DNA of 64,000 nucleotides from Alnus glutinosa (taxonomy: Eukaryota; Streptophyta; Magnoliopsida; Fagales; Betulaceae): the NCBI RefSeq assembly GCF_958979055.1, contig NC_084886.1:49373654-49437653 (forward strand). Direction: 5' to 3'. How positions within the stretch are numbered: the first letter of the stretch is position 1; the number at the start of each line of letters is the position of its first letter. Below, piece by piece: positions 1 to 11,079 of the stretch. The notes under the pieces were generated by a model. The model searched no databases. It was not told the origin of the DNA and saw only the letters and a program-made list of their open reading frames with translations. Both the position numbers and the translations under genes were made by a program.

Positions 1-599
1 AATACCAAAAAGAATCCAGATCAATTTGCATTTAAAAAAAAAAAAAACTCTCTTTCTCTCTCTCTCTCACACACACGCGCATCCACGCATATATTACTGG
101 TAAGCAGTTCATGAACTCCAGGGGACTTGAATGCATAACCTTACCCACCACACACCACCCCCTTCTTATGGGGAGTGGAATTGCCATTTGAACCAAAAGA
201 CATTGGCTAAACCAACTCATTCTTCGAAATAAAGAAAATATATGGAACATGATGTTTGAAACACAAAAAATGTCAAATATTCAAAGGCCTTTTTTCTTTC
301 TTTCTTTCTTTCCTTCTTCTTCTTCTCTCTCTTGTTCTTTTCTTTTCCTTCCCCCCCATATTTTAGCAGTTTCTCTTGCTTCCAGAGCAATCCAAGATTT
401 TTCACTAAACATTTGAAAAAAAAGAAGTGAATCTATTAAACAAACCATAATTGAAAATGTAATGCAAAAGAACGGGAAAAGTGTATTAATTAAATTTAAT
501 ATTTTCTGCTGAGTTACAAAGAAGAATAATAAATAAATTCTACTACCGAAATATTAGATCAGACTTTATTTATTAGAGCATCATACTTTCCTCAGCGAC

Positions 600-1085
600 C
601 AAAAAGTGTACTCTTTTTTGTTTTTGACAAGTAATAGAAATTTCATTGGGGAAAAATAACCCCCAAAGCCCGTAAGTAAGCACTTTATTCACTGTAAATC
701 TAGTAAAATAGATATAACATTCAATTTTCATTTCTTTTCCTACACTTTCTAACTAACCAAAACTAAATCCTATTTATTTCCACTAAAAACTACAAACATA
801 AAAAGCAAGGTATCAATCAAAACATGCTGGAAAATAAAGCACCCGAATCCAATCTCTAATTTCCATTTTCTATACTTCTCCCACACTTTCTAAGCTACCA
901 AACACATCACTTCCACTCAACATTACAAACAAAACAAGGAATGAACTGTAAGCCCAGTTTTCAATATTCATTTTCAAGTCCTTTCTTACGCTTTCTAAGG
1001 AGGAAACACACGGTACGAACTTGTCCCACCGAACATTAATAACCAAAACTCAAACCATCTAAACAAACAAGGCCACATTTCATAC
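600..1085. repeat. Degenerate threefold repeat in the first intron of the uS5m-like gene
   Basis: Three diverged copies about 110-130 bases apart share a core like 'cac/acgctttctaa' followed by CA-rich sequence, at about 740, 870 and 985. Just upstream (about 617-690) is a stretch resembling the 3' tail of the LINE family seen elsewhere in the window (ttgacaagtaatagaaattt). Bases 1-600 hold only simple-sequence tracts (CT/CA near 50-75, TTTC near 290-320) and no supported exon. Confidence 0.35.
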
Positions 1086-1596
1086 CAGCCTCGGTAAAGT
1101 TCTTGAGCAATTCCTCGTGCCGCTTGAACTTCCTCTCGAACTCGTCCCGCCTCTTCTCCATGGCTTCACGGCTAAAACGCTCGTCGTCGTCGTCGCTATC
1201 TGAGTCCGTACGCTCTTCGTACTGGTGCAAGTCCCCAGTGTCCTTGAGCTTCTGCTTCTCCTTCTCAAGCTTCTCTATCAATGGAGCAACCCCCATGTAG
1301 TCCTCCTCATCCTCAGCGTCAATGTCTTTGGTGTCCAAGCCAGTCCTTTTCTTCTGCTCTCTTTCTCTCTGCCTCTCTCTCTCCACGTCCGCCAGAAGTT
1401 CCTGGATCACCCTGTTTGAGGCAGTGGAGTAATGGCTCTTGGTTAGAAATGAGAAATTCGGTGTTTGTGAGGTGGGAAACTGTGGGAAAGTGGAGATTTT
1501 CCGGGAATAGTGTAGTGGGTGTTTGGTGGGTCTCTTCAGGGCCTTATAGTGGAGGAGGACGCGTGACCATGAGAACTGCTGTGATTTGGCGGCCAT
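1086..1596 (-). CDS. Probable mitochondrial ribosomal protein uS5m, first exon only (3' part off the left edge)
   Basis: The exon holds 170 codons plus one base and starts at the ATG at 1596-1594 (MAAKSQQ). The first ~55 residues are rich in Ser, Arg and Lys with few acids, as in a mitochondrial presequence. A charged, coiled-coil-like stretch follows (Arg/Glu-rich repeats, the run DAEDEEDYMG, an acidic Asp/Ser cluster) and ends in KRHEELLKNFTEA. The open frame runs on to 1036, but a good donor (GTATGA) follows base 1086 and leaves one base of a split codon, so the later residues are intron. From memory, this N-terminal pattern matches plant mitochondrial S5-family proteins, whose S5 domain lies far downstream; that domain is not in the window, so the name is an inference. 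No further exon is recognisable between 1 and 1085. The in-frame ATG at 1800 is rejected because the sequence above 1596 looks like UTR. Confidence 0.55.
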
Positions 1597-3283
1597 TGTT
1601 GTTGTTGGTTTGTTTGTTATCGATTCATTTGATTGGAGGTGAGAAGAAATGCCTGAGATTTTCCCTGGGGAAACACACAGAAAATAAGAGAAATTTTGGC
1701 CACCAGGGGTTAGGGTTTTTGCTTTTTCTTTTTTTAATGCATGGCCCAATACTCCACAGTCCACGTATTGGGTTAAGATGGACTTAGTAGTTAATAGCAA
1801 ATGGTTTTAGGGCCAAGTAATTGGGCTTAGTTTAAAGGGAATTTTTTTTTTTTTTTTTTTGTCTTCTTTTTCTTTTCAATAATTTGGTATAAATTTATGG
1901 GTAGCAAAATAATATTTGATTAGCGGAATGTGAATGCTCTTATTGCATTGTAAGAATATTTTTAGTAATCTTACCAAATTTTATTAGTTAAAATAGTTAA
2001 AAATTACTTTTCTCTATTCTGGTAAGTCACTTTTTTAAAGCACCTTAGTAGTTTCAACATTTTAACTAATCACTATCACTATTCTATTTAAATAATACTT
2101 TTCTAGATTTTTTTGTTTCTCTCTATTTAATTTTTTTTTTAATGTATGTCTTTTCTTAACGGCGGCCATATTTTTTTTAAATTGTTTTGTTTTTCGAAAA
2201 AGTTTTATGGTTTATTTTGATAAAATGTATTGATAGTCAATGCCACATTTAAAAATCTATTTAAATAATTGATATTCCAAAATAATTTTTCGCATTTGAA
2301 AAGCCCCCGAATTTTTTTATTTCTTTTTTCTTTTTATATTGATAACTGGAATTTTTAAAAATATTACCAAACAGACGATCAACATGTCAAAGTTTGGTTG
2401 GATTGTAAAGAAAGGAGAAAAAAGAAAAAGAAAAGAAAAGAGAGAAATTCTAATTTTTGTAGTTTTTTTAATGATTTGGTGAGTGAATAGTAATCATCAA
2501 AGTTAGTGAGTACCGTTCACTCACCAACTTTTTTTAGATTGGTGAGGTTGCTGAGAGTTGTTTTTTTGTTTTTTTGCATTTTCACCAAATTACCTCACAA
2601 AAATAGCTTTTGACTATGAATGCTTCTAATAAGGCAGTTCATGTGAGAGCATAGGGTGGGCTCCACTTGCTTGAACAGATATTTGAACAACTTAGTGCGT
2701 TTGGGGGTTCAATTTTAAAAATCAGAATTCAATTCTTATTTGGTACACGAATTTTGAAGTTTGACTTTGTAAAATAAAATTAGAAAAAATTGAATAAAAT
2801 ATTATTTGTTTTTAAAAAAAGCAAATACTGTAGTAAGGAGAAACGTTTTCTACTTGCATCCAAACGGACGAACTGACTAAGTCCCATTTACTTGGATTAT
2901 CCGACCACCATCCAAAAATGGTGTGACCCGACCCAACTCTCACTTGGAGCTGGCTTAACTATTGCACTGGAACCCGATCCACCGGTGGATATGGCCAATA
3001 TACAGACCGACTGGATTGGACCACATTTGGGCCGTGCAGCCCACCCCCCCCTCAAACTGCTGTCTACACCGCATCCTGATGAGTAAAGGAGAAGTGTATT
3101 GAGGACAAACGATGGAGTGCGAGGGTGTTTTGGTGCAACCATTGGATTTTTGAAGCAACAACAATTTGGGAAACTTGCACCGCAAAGCGCGATTGATATC
3201 GACTTGAGATGCCAATTTGGAGGTGAGAAGACAGTAGAACAGTCACATACAGTGGCATAGTTGATAGAAGAAGCACCTGAAAA
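1597..3283. promoter_or_regulatory. Divergent promoter region between the uS5m-like and PPR genes
   Basis: The two flanking genes are transcribed away from each other, so this 1.7 kb must hold both promoters and 5' UTRs. It is AT-rich with long T and A runs (e.g. 1842-1860) and has no recognisable coding sequence. A more GC-balanced stretch at 2880-3080 contains a 64-codon open frame, which I judge non-coding. No clear TATA box could be assigned to either gene. Confidence 0.4.
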
Positions 3284-6200
3284 ATGATGCAGCACTTGAA
3301 GAAGCAGAGAAAGACCTTCCGTTCATTTACTTTTCTCTCCCAATGCTTGGCTTTCTCTTCGTCCACCAAGAACCTAAAACCCCACCAAAACCCACTTTCC
3401 ACTCTCACAAACATCCCTTCCCATCCCAGTAGTAACACCAATGCCATCACTTTCTCACCTTTAAAGGCACATCTCTATGCCTCGTTCTTTTGCACCCTCA
3501 TCCGCCTCTACTTGGCCTGTGGAAGATTTTCCAAAGCCTCGGAGACCTTCTTCTCTATGCGAAACCACGGTATCATTCCAATTTTGCACTTGTGGAATCG
3601 GCTTCTGTACGAATTCAATGCCTCTGGCTTGGTTCCTCAGGTATGGATTCTTTACAATGATATGCTCACTTGTGGGGTTCTGCCTAATGTTTTCACTTCC
3701 AACATATTGGTTCATTCTTTATGCAAAGTGGGTGAGTTGGGTTTGGCATTGGATTTGCTTAGGAGTGCAGAGATTGATACTGTTACCTATAATACCGTCA
3801 TTTGGGGGTTGTGTAAACAAGGGTTGGTGTATCGGGCATTTGCGTTTTTATCTGAAATGGTAAAGAAGGGTGTGTGCATAGATTCTTTTACTTGCAATAT
3901 ATTGGTTAATGGGTTTTGCCAAATTGGGCTGGTAAAGTATGCAAAGTGGGTCATGGATGATTTAGTTAATGGGGGGATTCATCCAGATGTTGTTGGTTTC
4001 AATACGTTGATTAATGGGTATTGCAAAGCTGGGGAAGCTAACCATGCGCTCAAATTGATGGAGAGTATGAGAAAGGAGGGTTTTTTTCCTGATATTGTTA
4101 CTTATAATACTTTTATAGATGGGTTTTGCAAGACGGGTGATTTTGTTAAGGCCAAGAGTCTTATTGATGAGCTTTCGGGGTTTCGGCGTAACGAAGATTG
4201 TGTAGTTTTGAAAATTGATGATGTTGAGGATAGGGCTGACAGTGTGGATTTGAAACCAAACCTTATTACCCACACTACCCTCATTAGCGCATACTGTAAG
4301 CAGCAAGGGCTTGAGGAAGCACTTTCTTTGTATGAGGACATGGTTATGAATGGGTTCTTCCCTGATGTAGTCACTTACAGTTCCATTATGTATGGTCTTT
4401 GCAAGCATGGAAGATTAGCTGAAGCAAAAGTACTTATGAATGAGATGGAGAAGATGGATGTGGATCCTAATCATGTCTCATATACCATCATTGTTGATTC
4501 CTTGTTTAAGGCAGGGAGAACAGTTGAGGCTTTTGTCTTTCAGAGCCAAATGATAGTTCGTGGCATTGCTTTTGATGTGGTCACGCTTACTACTTTAATG
4601 GATGGACTTTTTAAGGTTGGGAAAGCCAATCAAGCTGTGGACACGTTGCAAACATTTTCCAAGCTTAATCTAGTTCCAAACTATGTTACCTATTCTGAAT
4701 TAATCGACGGGCTTTGCAAGTTAGGAGACATGGCTACTGCAGAGTCTGTACTGCAAGAAATGGAGGAGAAGCGTGTTTTTCCAAATGTTATTACTTATTC
4801 CTCTATCATAAATGGCTATACGAAGAAAGGAATGCTTGGTGAAGCTGTTAATGTATTGAGGAAGATGGTGCAACGAAATATCTTGCCAAATGCTTTTGTT
4901 TATGCAACACTAATTGATGGCTATTTGAAGGCAGGTAAGCAAGCAACTGCTCTTGATCTGTATAATGAAATGAAAATGGGAGGATTAGAGGAAAACAATT
5001 TTGTACTTGATGCCTTCGTGAACAACATGAAAAGAGGACGGAGCATGGAGGAGGCTGAGGGATTAGTAAAAGATATGACATCCCGGGACGTGTTGCCTGA
5101 CCATGTCAATTATACATCATTAATGGATGGTTTCTTTAAATTTGGAAAGGAGTCGGCTGCTCTTAACATGGCTCAAGAAATGACAGAGAGAAATATAAGG
5201 TTTGATGTTGTTGCATATAATGTTCTGATCAATGGTCTATTGAGGCTTGGAAAATGTGAACCAGAATCTGTTTATACTGGAATGAGAGAGTTGGGTTTGT
5301 CTCCAGATCAAGCTACATACAACACCATGATTAATGCCTACTGCAAACAGGGTAACTTGGAAAATGCTTTGAAACTCTGGAATGACATGAAAAGTCAAGG
5401 CTTAATGCCAAATTCAATCACCTGTAACATTCTGGTTACTGGGCTTTGTGAAGATGGTGATATTAAAAGAGCAATGGACGTTTTGAATGAAATGTTGGTT
5501 CTGGGGCTTCAACCTACTTTAACTACTCATAGAGTTTTGCTTGATGCATCTTCTAGGAGTAAAAGGGCGGATGCAATTTTAGAAGTGCATGAGCAACTCG
5601 TAGATATGGGGCTTAAACTTGATCAGGCAGTTTATAACACTCTCATCACTACCTTATGCAGGCTAGGGATGACTAGGAAAGCTACTTCAGTATTGAGAGA
5701 AATGACACAAAGAGGAATTTTAGCGGATACTATCACTTATAATGCTCTTATTCGTGGATATTGTTTAAGCAGCCATGTAAAAAGGGCCTTTGCTGTTTAT
5801 TCTAGTATGTTGGTTGAAGGAATTTCTCCAAATATTTCTACTTACAATCTCCTTCTAGGGGGTCTTTCAGCTGCTTGTTTGATGAGAGAGGCGGAAGAAT
5901 TATTTGGTGAAATGAAGGAGAGAGGATTTGCCCCTAATGCTTCTACTTATGATACTTTGATTTCTGGTCATGGTAAGCTTGGAAATAAGAAGGAATCAAT
6001 AAAATTTTACTGTGAAATGGTAACTAAAGGCTTTGTTCCCAAAACTAGCACCTACAATGTGCTTATTAGTGATTTTGCTAAGGTGGGAAAGATGAGCCAA
6101 GCTAGAGAGCTTCTAAATGAGATGCAGGTGAGAGGGGTGTCCCCTAATTCTTCAACTTACGACATACTAATCTGTGGCTGGTGCAATCTATCTAATCGAC

Positions 6201-6391
6201 GAGAGTTGGACAGGACATTGAAAGTGTCATATCGAGCTGAGGCAAAAAGATTATTCACAGAGATGCATGAGAAAGGGTTTGTTCCATGTGAAAGTACGCT
6301 TTTACATATCAGTTCTACGTTTGCTAGACCAGGAAAGAAGGCCGATGCTCAGAAGCTGTTGAAGGAACTGTACAAGAAAAAGAACACATGA
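3284..6391 (+). CDS. P-class pentatricopeptide repeat protein, 1035 aa, intronless
   Basis: A single uninterrupted frame of 1035 codons. After a Ser/Lys/His-rich leader of ~60 residues that looks like an organelle presequence, the protein is a tandem array of 35-residue PPR motifs to near the C-terminus (roughly two dozen). Typical motif phrases are VTYNTVIWGLCK, DIVTYNTFIDGFCK and PNVITYSSIINGYTK. There is no E, E+ or DYW extension, so it is P-class. Members of this class bind single-stranded RNA one base per motif and act in mitochondrial or plastid RNA stability, splicing or translation. The sequence resembles my memory of Arabidopsis At5g14770, but that assignment was not tested. Two in-frame Met codons lie at 3284 and 3287; the first was chosen. 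A region of about 20 residues near 305-325 (Asp/Glu-rich) breaks the repeat spacing. The absence of introns is normal for this family. Confidence 0.93.
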   Translation: MMQHLKKQRKTFRSFTFLSQCLAFSSSTKNLKPHQNPLSTLTNIPSHPSSNTNAITFSPLKAHLYASFFCTLIRLYLACGRFSKASETFFSMRNHGIIPILHLWNRLLYEFNASGLVPQVWILYNDMLTCGVLPNVFTSNILVHSLCKVGELGLALDLLRSAEIDTVTYNTVIWGLCKQGLVYRAFAFLSEMVKKGVCIDSFTCNILVNGFCQIGLVKYAKWVMDDLVNGGIHPDVVGFNTLINGYCKAGEANHALKLMESMRKEGFFPDIVTYNTFIDGFCKTGDFVKAKSLIDELSGFRRNEDCVVLKIDDVEDRADSVDLKPNLITHTTLISAYCKQQGLEEALSLYEDMVMNGFFPDVVTYSSIMYGLCKHGRLAEAKVLMNEMEKMDVDPNHVSYTIIVDSLFKAGRTVEAFVFQSQMIVRGIAFDVVTLTTLMDGLFKVGKANQAVDTLQTFSKLNLVPNYVTYSELIDGLCKLGDMATAESVLQEMEEKRVFPNVITYSSIINGYTKKGMLGEAVNVLRKMVQRNILPNAFVYATLIDGYLKAGKQATALDLYNEMKMGGLEENNFVLDAFVNNMKRGRSMEEAEGLVKDMTSRDVLPDHVNYTSLMDGFFKFGKESAALNMAQEMTERNIRFDVVAYNVLINGLLRLGKCEPESVYTGMRELGLSPDQATYNTMINAYCKQGNLENALKLWNDMKSQGLMPNSITCNILVTGLCEDGDIKRAMDVLNEMLVLGLQPTLTTHRVLLDASSRSKRADAILEVHEQLVDMGLKLDQAVYNTLITTLCRLGMTRKATSVLREMTQRGILADTITYNALIRGYCLSSHVKRAFAVYSSMLVEGISPNISTYNLLLGGLSAACLMREAEELFGEMKERGFAPNASTYDTLISGHGKLGNKKESIKFYCEMVTKGFVPKTSTYNVLISDFAKVGKMSQARELLNEMQVRGVSPNSSTYDILICGWCNLSNRRELDRTLKVSYRAEAKRLFTEMHEKGFVPCESTLLHISSTFARPGKKADAQKLLKELYKKKNT

Positions 6392-6828
6392 TAGATGGGC
6401 TAAAAACAGAAGACAGCAAAGACAGCAATGTCTATTCTGGATAGCCAGCCACTCAAGCGCTTATGGAAGTATGTGTTACTGCAACATTCCAATTCTTCAA
6501 TAAGACACCTGGTCCTGAAATACTTCACAAATGGTATGCATTCTTGTTGCCTTTTTATTGGCCTATGGCATTTACATGATCATATCTTTTTTTTTTCTCT
6601 AAGCTGATTAAATTCTGTTTCTATATTAAAATAGCATTAGATTTCGGCCATTAGCAATTATTAATTAGCTTTTTTTTTTATTATTATTATTAATACTGAG
6701 AATGAAGTTGAACAATGGGGTTCTAAATTGCATTCCTGAGTTTAAACAATATTTATGATCTGATAGAGAACATTCACATAGAATTTTCAAGGATAGACAT
6801 TTATTGCCTAAAATGAGGAAGTTTTTGC

Positions 6829-7103
6829 TGTTAAACTACCACTTATCCCAAAAGATTAAGCTCATAGGCAGAGGTAAATTTAATCATTTAATCAATACTT
6901 TAACACTCCCCCTTACGCGTGGGTTGAAATTACCTTTTAATAGATGACGCCAACACGTGGAATATAATTGAAATGGGGTGAATGGCGAAGTCAAGGTTCG
7001 AACTTAGGACCTTTGGCCTGATACCATATTAAATCACCACTTATTTCAGTTGCTTAAGCATATAGGAAGAGGTAAATTTAATCACTTAATCAATACTTTA
7101 ACA
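6829..7103 (-). mobile_element. TRIM (miniature LTR retrotransposon), 275 bp
   Basis: Two ~76-bp terminal repeats (6829-~6904 and ~7027-7103) begin TG/TA and end CA. They share a core at 'aggtaaatttaatca.ttaatcaatactttaaca'-like positions. On the minus strand, a primer-binding site TGGTATCAGGCC abuts the repeat at ~7026. Flanks tttgc and tctgc form a near-perfect 5-bp target duplication. There is no coding capacity, as expected for a TRIM. Confidence 0.8.
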
Positions 7104-7499
7104 TCTGCAAGGGAAGATCATATGCCTTTTCTTTTTTCTCTCTTTTTTATTTTTTCCTCTTTCCTTATGATGCATGTATTCATATTTTTACTACCTATTG
7201 CTTGAGCAAAGTTAGTAGTTTAGAGGCTTTTTGCCTTGTGATTTCATTAGATGTTAAATGTATGATTGTTGGTGTTGTAGAAATGGTAAGAACCTCAAGA
7301 GGCGATATTGCATTTGGACCCCCAACTCCCTTCACAATTCCTTTGTGAGGAATTGTTTTTTTTTTTTCTTATAAAAAAAATCCTCGTGTTCAGTAACAGC
7401 TGCAGCCGCTATCGTTTTCAGCAGCGTTGCTACCACTACCACATTGTTCTTTGAATCCACCTGCACCTCCACTTTACAGTACCAGGTTTCTATTCAACA
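7104..7499. other. Intergenic, no gene seen
   Basis: AT-rich DNA with a T-rich tract at 7122-7160 and a short CAG/CTG-biased patch near 7395-7450. No open frame of note and no recognised element. Confidence 0.4.
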
Positions 7500-7866
7500 C
7501 CACCATGGGTCATACCTAGAAGGATGATAGAGTTGTTGGCTAGCTGGAGAGGTTAGTTGAGAAGTGTAACAAAGCTTGGAGGTTGGCCCCTCTGTGCTTA
7601 ATGTGGTGTATTTAGAAAGATCGGAACGCAAGGAGCTTTGAAGATTGCAAGATTTTGGTGGTAGAGCCAAAGACTCTTATGTTCAAATCCCTTCATGCAT
7701 GGACGACGGCATATAATAGTCCTCACTTTTCTAGTTTTATAGAATTTTCGGACTTGTCTTCTTCTTTTTCTTCCTAATAGGGAGTCTCTCTTGTATATTT
7801 CCTGTGTACTTGGGTTGCACCCCTTTGCGCTTTCTAATGAGATTGAATTACTTGTCGAAAAAATAA
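7500..7866 (+). mobile_element. LINE 3' end, decayed (reverse-transcriptase C-terminal zinc-finger region)
   Basis: With frameshifts and stops allowed, the translation follows the C-terminal zf-RVT region of plant L1-type elements: a block like LLASWRG, then LGGWPLC, a Cys-Gly-Val stretch and 'ERNARSFED'-like residues. It ends in a tail reading tgtgtacttgggttgcaccc, then an A-rich end at ~7861. The same family is represented at 55716-56520 and 61265-61546 on the minus strand. Confidence 0.7.
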
Positions 7867-8655
7867 TGATTTCACAAATGACATGGCTCTATCCTATTCT
7901 GGAAATCTTCCTCTTACACGGTGGGAATGGCGGTTCCACAGTTTTGTAGTTTCCCATTGAAGTTCTCAAACAACATATGTACTTAGTAGATCCTCTGGTG
8001 GCAAAGAATGCTCATTTATGTCTATGGACTTGTCCTTTAATAATTATATACCTGAGTTGTGGCTCATAGTTTACCTTTAGTTAATAATATCCCTGGTGTT
8101 TACTTTGCAGAAGTTCATCATCCCTTTGTGGCAATCTATGAAATTCATGGTATTTCCATTTCCTGAATGTTGGGGAATCAACGAAAGGAAAAAAAAAAGG
8201 TTGAACTACTAGTCAATGCTTCAAAGCAGAAAGAGAAGTTGATTTACCCTCCTAGGAAAGGGAAATATTCATCAAGTAGACCATAAATGTCAAATCAGAG
8301 GTAATGACTTCCCACACTGTATTTCATGGCCACAAAGAAAAATGAACATGAAAATAAAGAAACAGAAAATCAAGGAATACCCCTCATGCTCCCTATCTAG
8401 GCCATACGGTCTCATCGCTATCTTGGAGTAGAAAGCAGGCATTTAAAGCTTAGGGAGGGGAGTCTTATTCATGTTGACACACAGGATACTATTTTCTACA
8501 CCTGTCTTTGTTACTACAAGCTCCACAAAGATCTATCATCGCAAATCATTATGCAGAAACATACGGTATCTATCCTGCATTTTTTAAACCTTTTTTCACT
8601 ATTTTCCAGACATCCGATATGCGATATAGGAATTATTTGGTCCATTTGTACTTTT
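7867..8655. other. Intergenic, no gene seen
   Basis: No open frame above background and no recognised repeat. Composition is similar to the flanks. Confidence 0.4.
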
Positions 8656-8980
8656 TGTTAGAGAATATATTTCCTCTCAATATAGGAAATATATTATATT
8701 GATATTGTATGTTTTATATTATGGTACTTTCCTTATTAAGATTTGATTGTAATCAGATTTGACATTGATTTGATTACCATATTTATCAATCCAAATTCTT
8801 CTATAAATAGGAATCTAATGTATTGTGAAAATATCAAGGAATAAAAGCATAATGTAGCCCTTTGGGCTTTATCTATGGACGTAGGTCATAAACCGAATCA
8901 CGTAAAAATTCCTTGTGTTCTTATTTTATTATTTCCGCTATTGTCTTTATTTTCTTTTTGTTTATGTTTTCTTTCACATT
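8656..8980 (+). mobile_element. Probable solo LTR of a Ty1/copia-like element
   Basis: The stretch begins TGTTAGAGAATAT, has a TATAAATA box at ~8803, and then shows a run typical of plant copia LTR R/U5 regions: taaaccgaatcacgtaaaaa, 'ccttgtgttctt' and 'tttccgctattgtc'. No primer-binding site or second LTR was seen nearby, so a solo or truncated LTR is inferred. The 3' boundary is uncertain and no clean target duplication was found. Confidence 0.5.
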
Positions 8981-9699
8981 TGGCATGATGGGACTGAGAA
9001 TAAACTACCAAGAACAATTTGAGTTTATTTCTTTACTAATAATGTTAATATTAGGTCTTTTCTTTACTAATTTGAAAGTTGATTCAATGCATTGTTTCTT
9101 TTAGTTATTGCTTAGTAAAACATGACAAAGATTCAATTTCCTTATGCTAAGCTGTTTTTTTGAATTTCTCATTGAAGGTACTGAAACAGTGCTCCCTGAA
9201 GAGTAGAGCTCTGCTGCATAAAATGTTTGCGTGCAGTTGGAATAAAGATCAGGAACAGTAGTGGTAATAGCTTGGTATGCTATGGACTTTTGTGTACCCA
9301 GACACATTTGGAATAGATAGAGCTGTGGCTGCGCTTTTTGGAAATAGATCTCTGCTCATATATATACTGCATATTTTACTCCGAATCTATCAGTACACAG
9401 CCTCAACCGATTGATATCCTTAGTAGGGTCGTCTATTATTTTGCTGAGAAGAACATGGACACTTAGAAAGAACAAAGAAGCTGGAAGAGCTTTCCAGAAT
9501 CATGGATAAGGTAACTTGAAGTTTTACACTCCTTTTTTGTCACCTGCATATCTATATATATATAGATAATTGCTACTAGAAACTTGAACTTCTCTTTGTT
9601 CTCTTGTTAGCATCAACCATGCAGAAAGATATGTCAGAATTGGCAATTGCTTGCACAAAAAAAACCTTCGGAAACAGGTCCAAGGTGTTAAAATGATGC

Positions 9700-10713
9700 T
9701 TCTAATGTATCTATTCCAATATGACACTCGACCAACTCTATCTTCCCTCACCAAAACTCTTTCCTTAATAAGGGTGCCTCCTCTAGGTGGGGGAAAGGCA
9801 AGTCTCAGGCCGTCTTGCACTGAGGGCAACAGGGGGGTTTTGGGTTTTTGCTATTTGTGGGTTTTGGGTTTGAGGGCTTGTGGGGTTTGGGTTTGAGGTC
9901 TTGGGTTGGAGCCTCTGTGTATGCTTGTTCACGTAGTGGTGCTTGACGCTTTTTAATAAATTATGATTCAGCAAAAAAAAAAATTCCTTGATAAAATTGC
10001 TGACATTGTGCTCGGATCTTGTGAATTGAAATATGTTGATTTTTCTAAATCATTGTAGTTTATCACAACTTATTTTTTCTGCATAATTTCAACCAAGTTT
10101 ATGGTTCAATAGGTAAATTGTGTTAAATACAAATCACGAATCCTTAATTCATGGTCCTTGAGTTTTCTAGAATACTAAAATTAATCCTCAAGGGATAGAG
10201 GGGGAAAATGAAGAATACTTGATTACTCCAAAATCTCTTTCTCATGTGAAAAATTTTAATCTTTACTACAGGTTCTTTTAAAATTTCTAGTTTCTTGTAG
10301 ATTATTTCCTCATCCTGTATCATTTTAGTTGTCCATGGATATTGTTTGGTATGGTGCATTTTAGCTTGCCATGCATTGTTTTGCAGTTGGGTCATGATCA
10401 ACAGGTTTTGAGAAGTTTGGTGACTGGAAAAATCATGCCTTGTTTGTTCAAGAAGAGATACAGGTTCTATTTGTTCTTTCTTGCATTCCAAATTTTGCTG
10501 ATGGGTGACAAGTCAATAGCCACTTAGAGTTCAAATATTTTGAAGGGCATCGGTGCCCATGTTAGTTCCATCTGGGCAAAAGAGAGAGAATGCTGAGACA
10601 TTAAATTTTCTAGTCCAATTTAAAGGACATGTTGGAGCTCCCTTTCTCCAGAACATTTGAAGACTTACTTTCAGGAGATAAAAGGGAGACCTGGTACAAA
10701 ATCTTTCCATAGC
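9700..10713 (+). repeat. Duplicated block, copy 1 (partner at 23712-24772)
   Basis: Long stretches are nearly identical to copy 2, for example around 9995-10080, 10085-10180, 10300-10500 and 10535-10713, where both end in 'ctttccatagcg'. The block includes an exon-like island (about 10385-10460) bounded by ag and gt, which could read through a KFGDW motif in one frame. No intact gene was recognised. Copy 1 carries a retroposon at 9772-9983 that copy 2 lacks; copy 2 carries ~245 bp that copy 1 lacks. Confidence 0.8.
9772..9983 (+). mobile_element. Retroposon insertion with poly(A) tail and 11-bp target duplication
   Basis: 212 bp ending in an A tract (9973-9983), flanked by ttccttaataa (9761-9771) and ttccttgataa (9984-9994). 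The paralogous site in copy 2 (around 24003) reads straight through as ttccttaataaaattgctg, an empty site. The insert is rich in gggttttgggttt-like repeats. Whether it is a SINE or a truncated LINE tail is unresolved. Confidence 0.75.
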
Positions 10714-10981
10714 GTGGCCACCTCAAGACCAACTAAATGGGGGTGGCCGACCACCCCCAATGGCCCCAGGTCGATTATAGGGAATGGTTCAGCCACTCTT
10801 AAGTTGGTCATAGGGGAAGGTGAGCCACTCTCAATTCGGTTTTTTTTTTTTTTGAAAACTATACGTACTTCCCTTAAACTAACACTCAATTTGTAATATT
10901 CGCTTCAAACTATCAAATATTTGCAATGTACTTATATTTTCTTACAAAAAGATAAAAATGACCATAAAAGTTCTCAATAAG

Positions 10982-11018
<37 letters not shown>

Positions 11019-11075
11019 TGGATGGAAGAGTGGGTAGCTGAGCCACTCACTTGACCAAATGGGGGTGGCTTGGTT
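10714..11075. repeat. Non-coding element with 'gggggtgg' hairpin and long poly(A)
   Basis: Starts exactly where homology with the other duplicated block ends. It has a perfect 8-bp hairpin (gggggtgg-ccga-ccaccccc, about 10740-10759), direct repeats of 'gaccaa..aaatgggggtggc' at its two ends, and an A run at 10982-11011. It looks like a small transposon, but no clean TIR or TSD was identified. Confidence 0.4.
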
Positions 11076-11079
11076 AGTT

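Noticed and set aside
1281-1787. 168-codon plus-strand frame
   Set aside because: Antisense shadow of the uS5m-like first exon and its 5' flank; no domain.
8913-9104. 63-codon hydrophobic frame after the LTR
   Set aside because: T-rich LTR and flank sequence gives Phe/Leu/Ile runs; no start context or homology.
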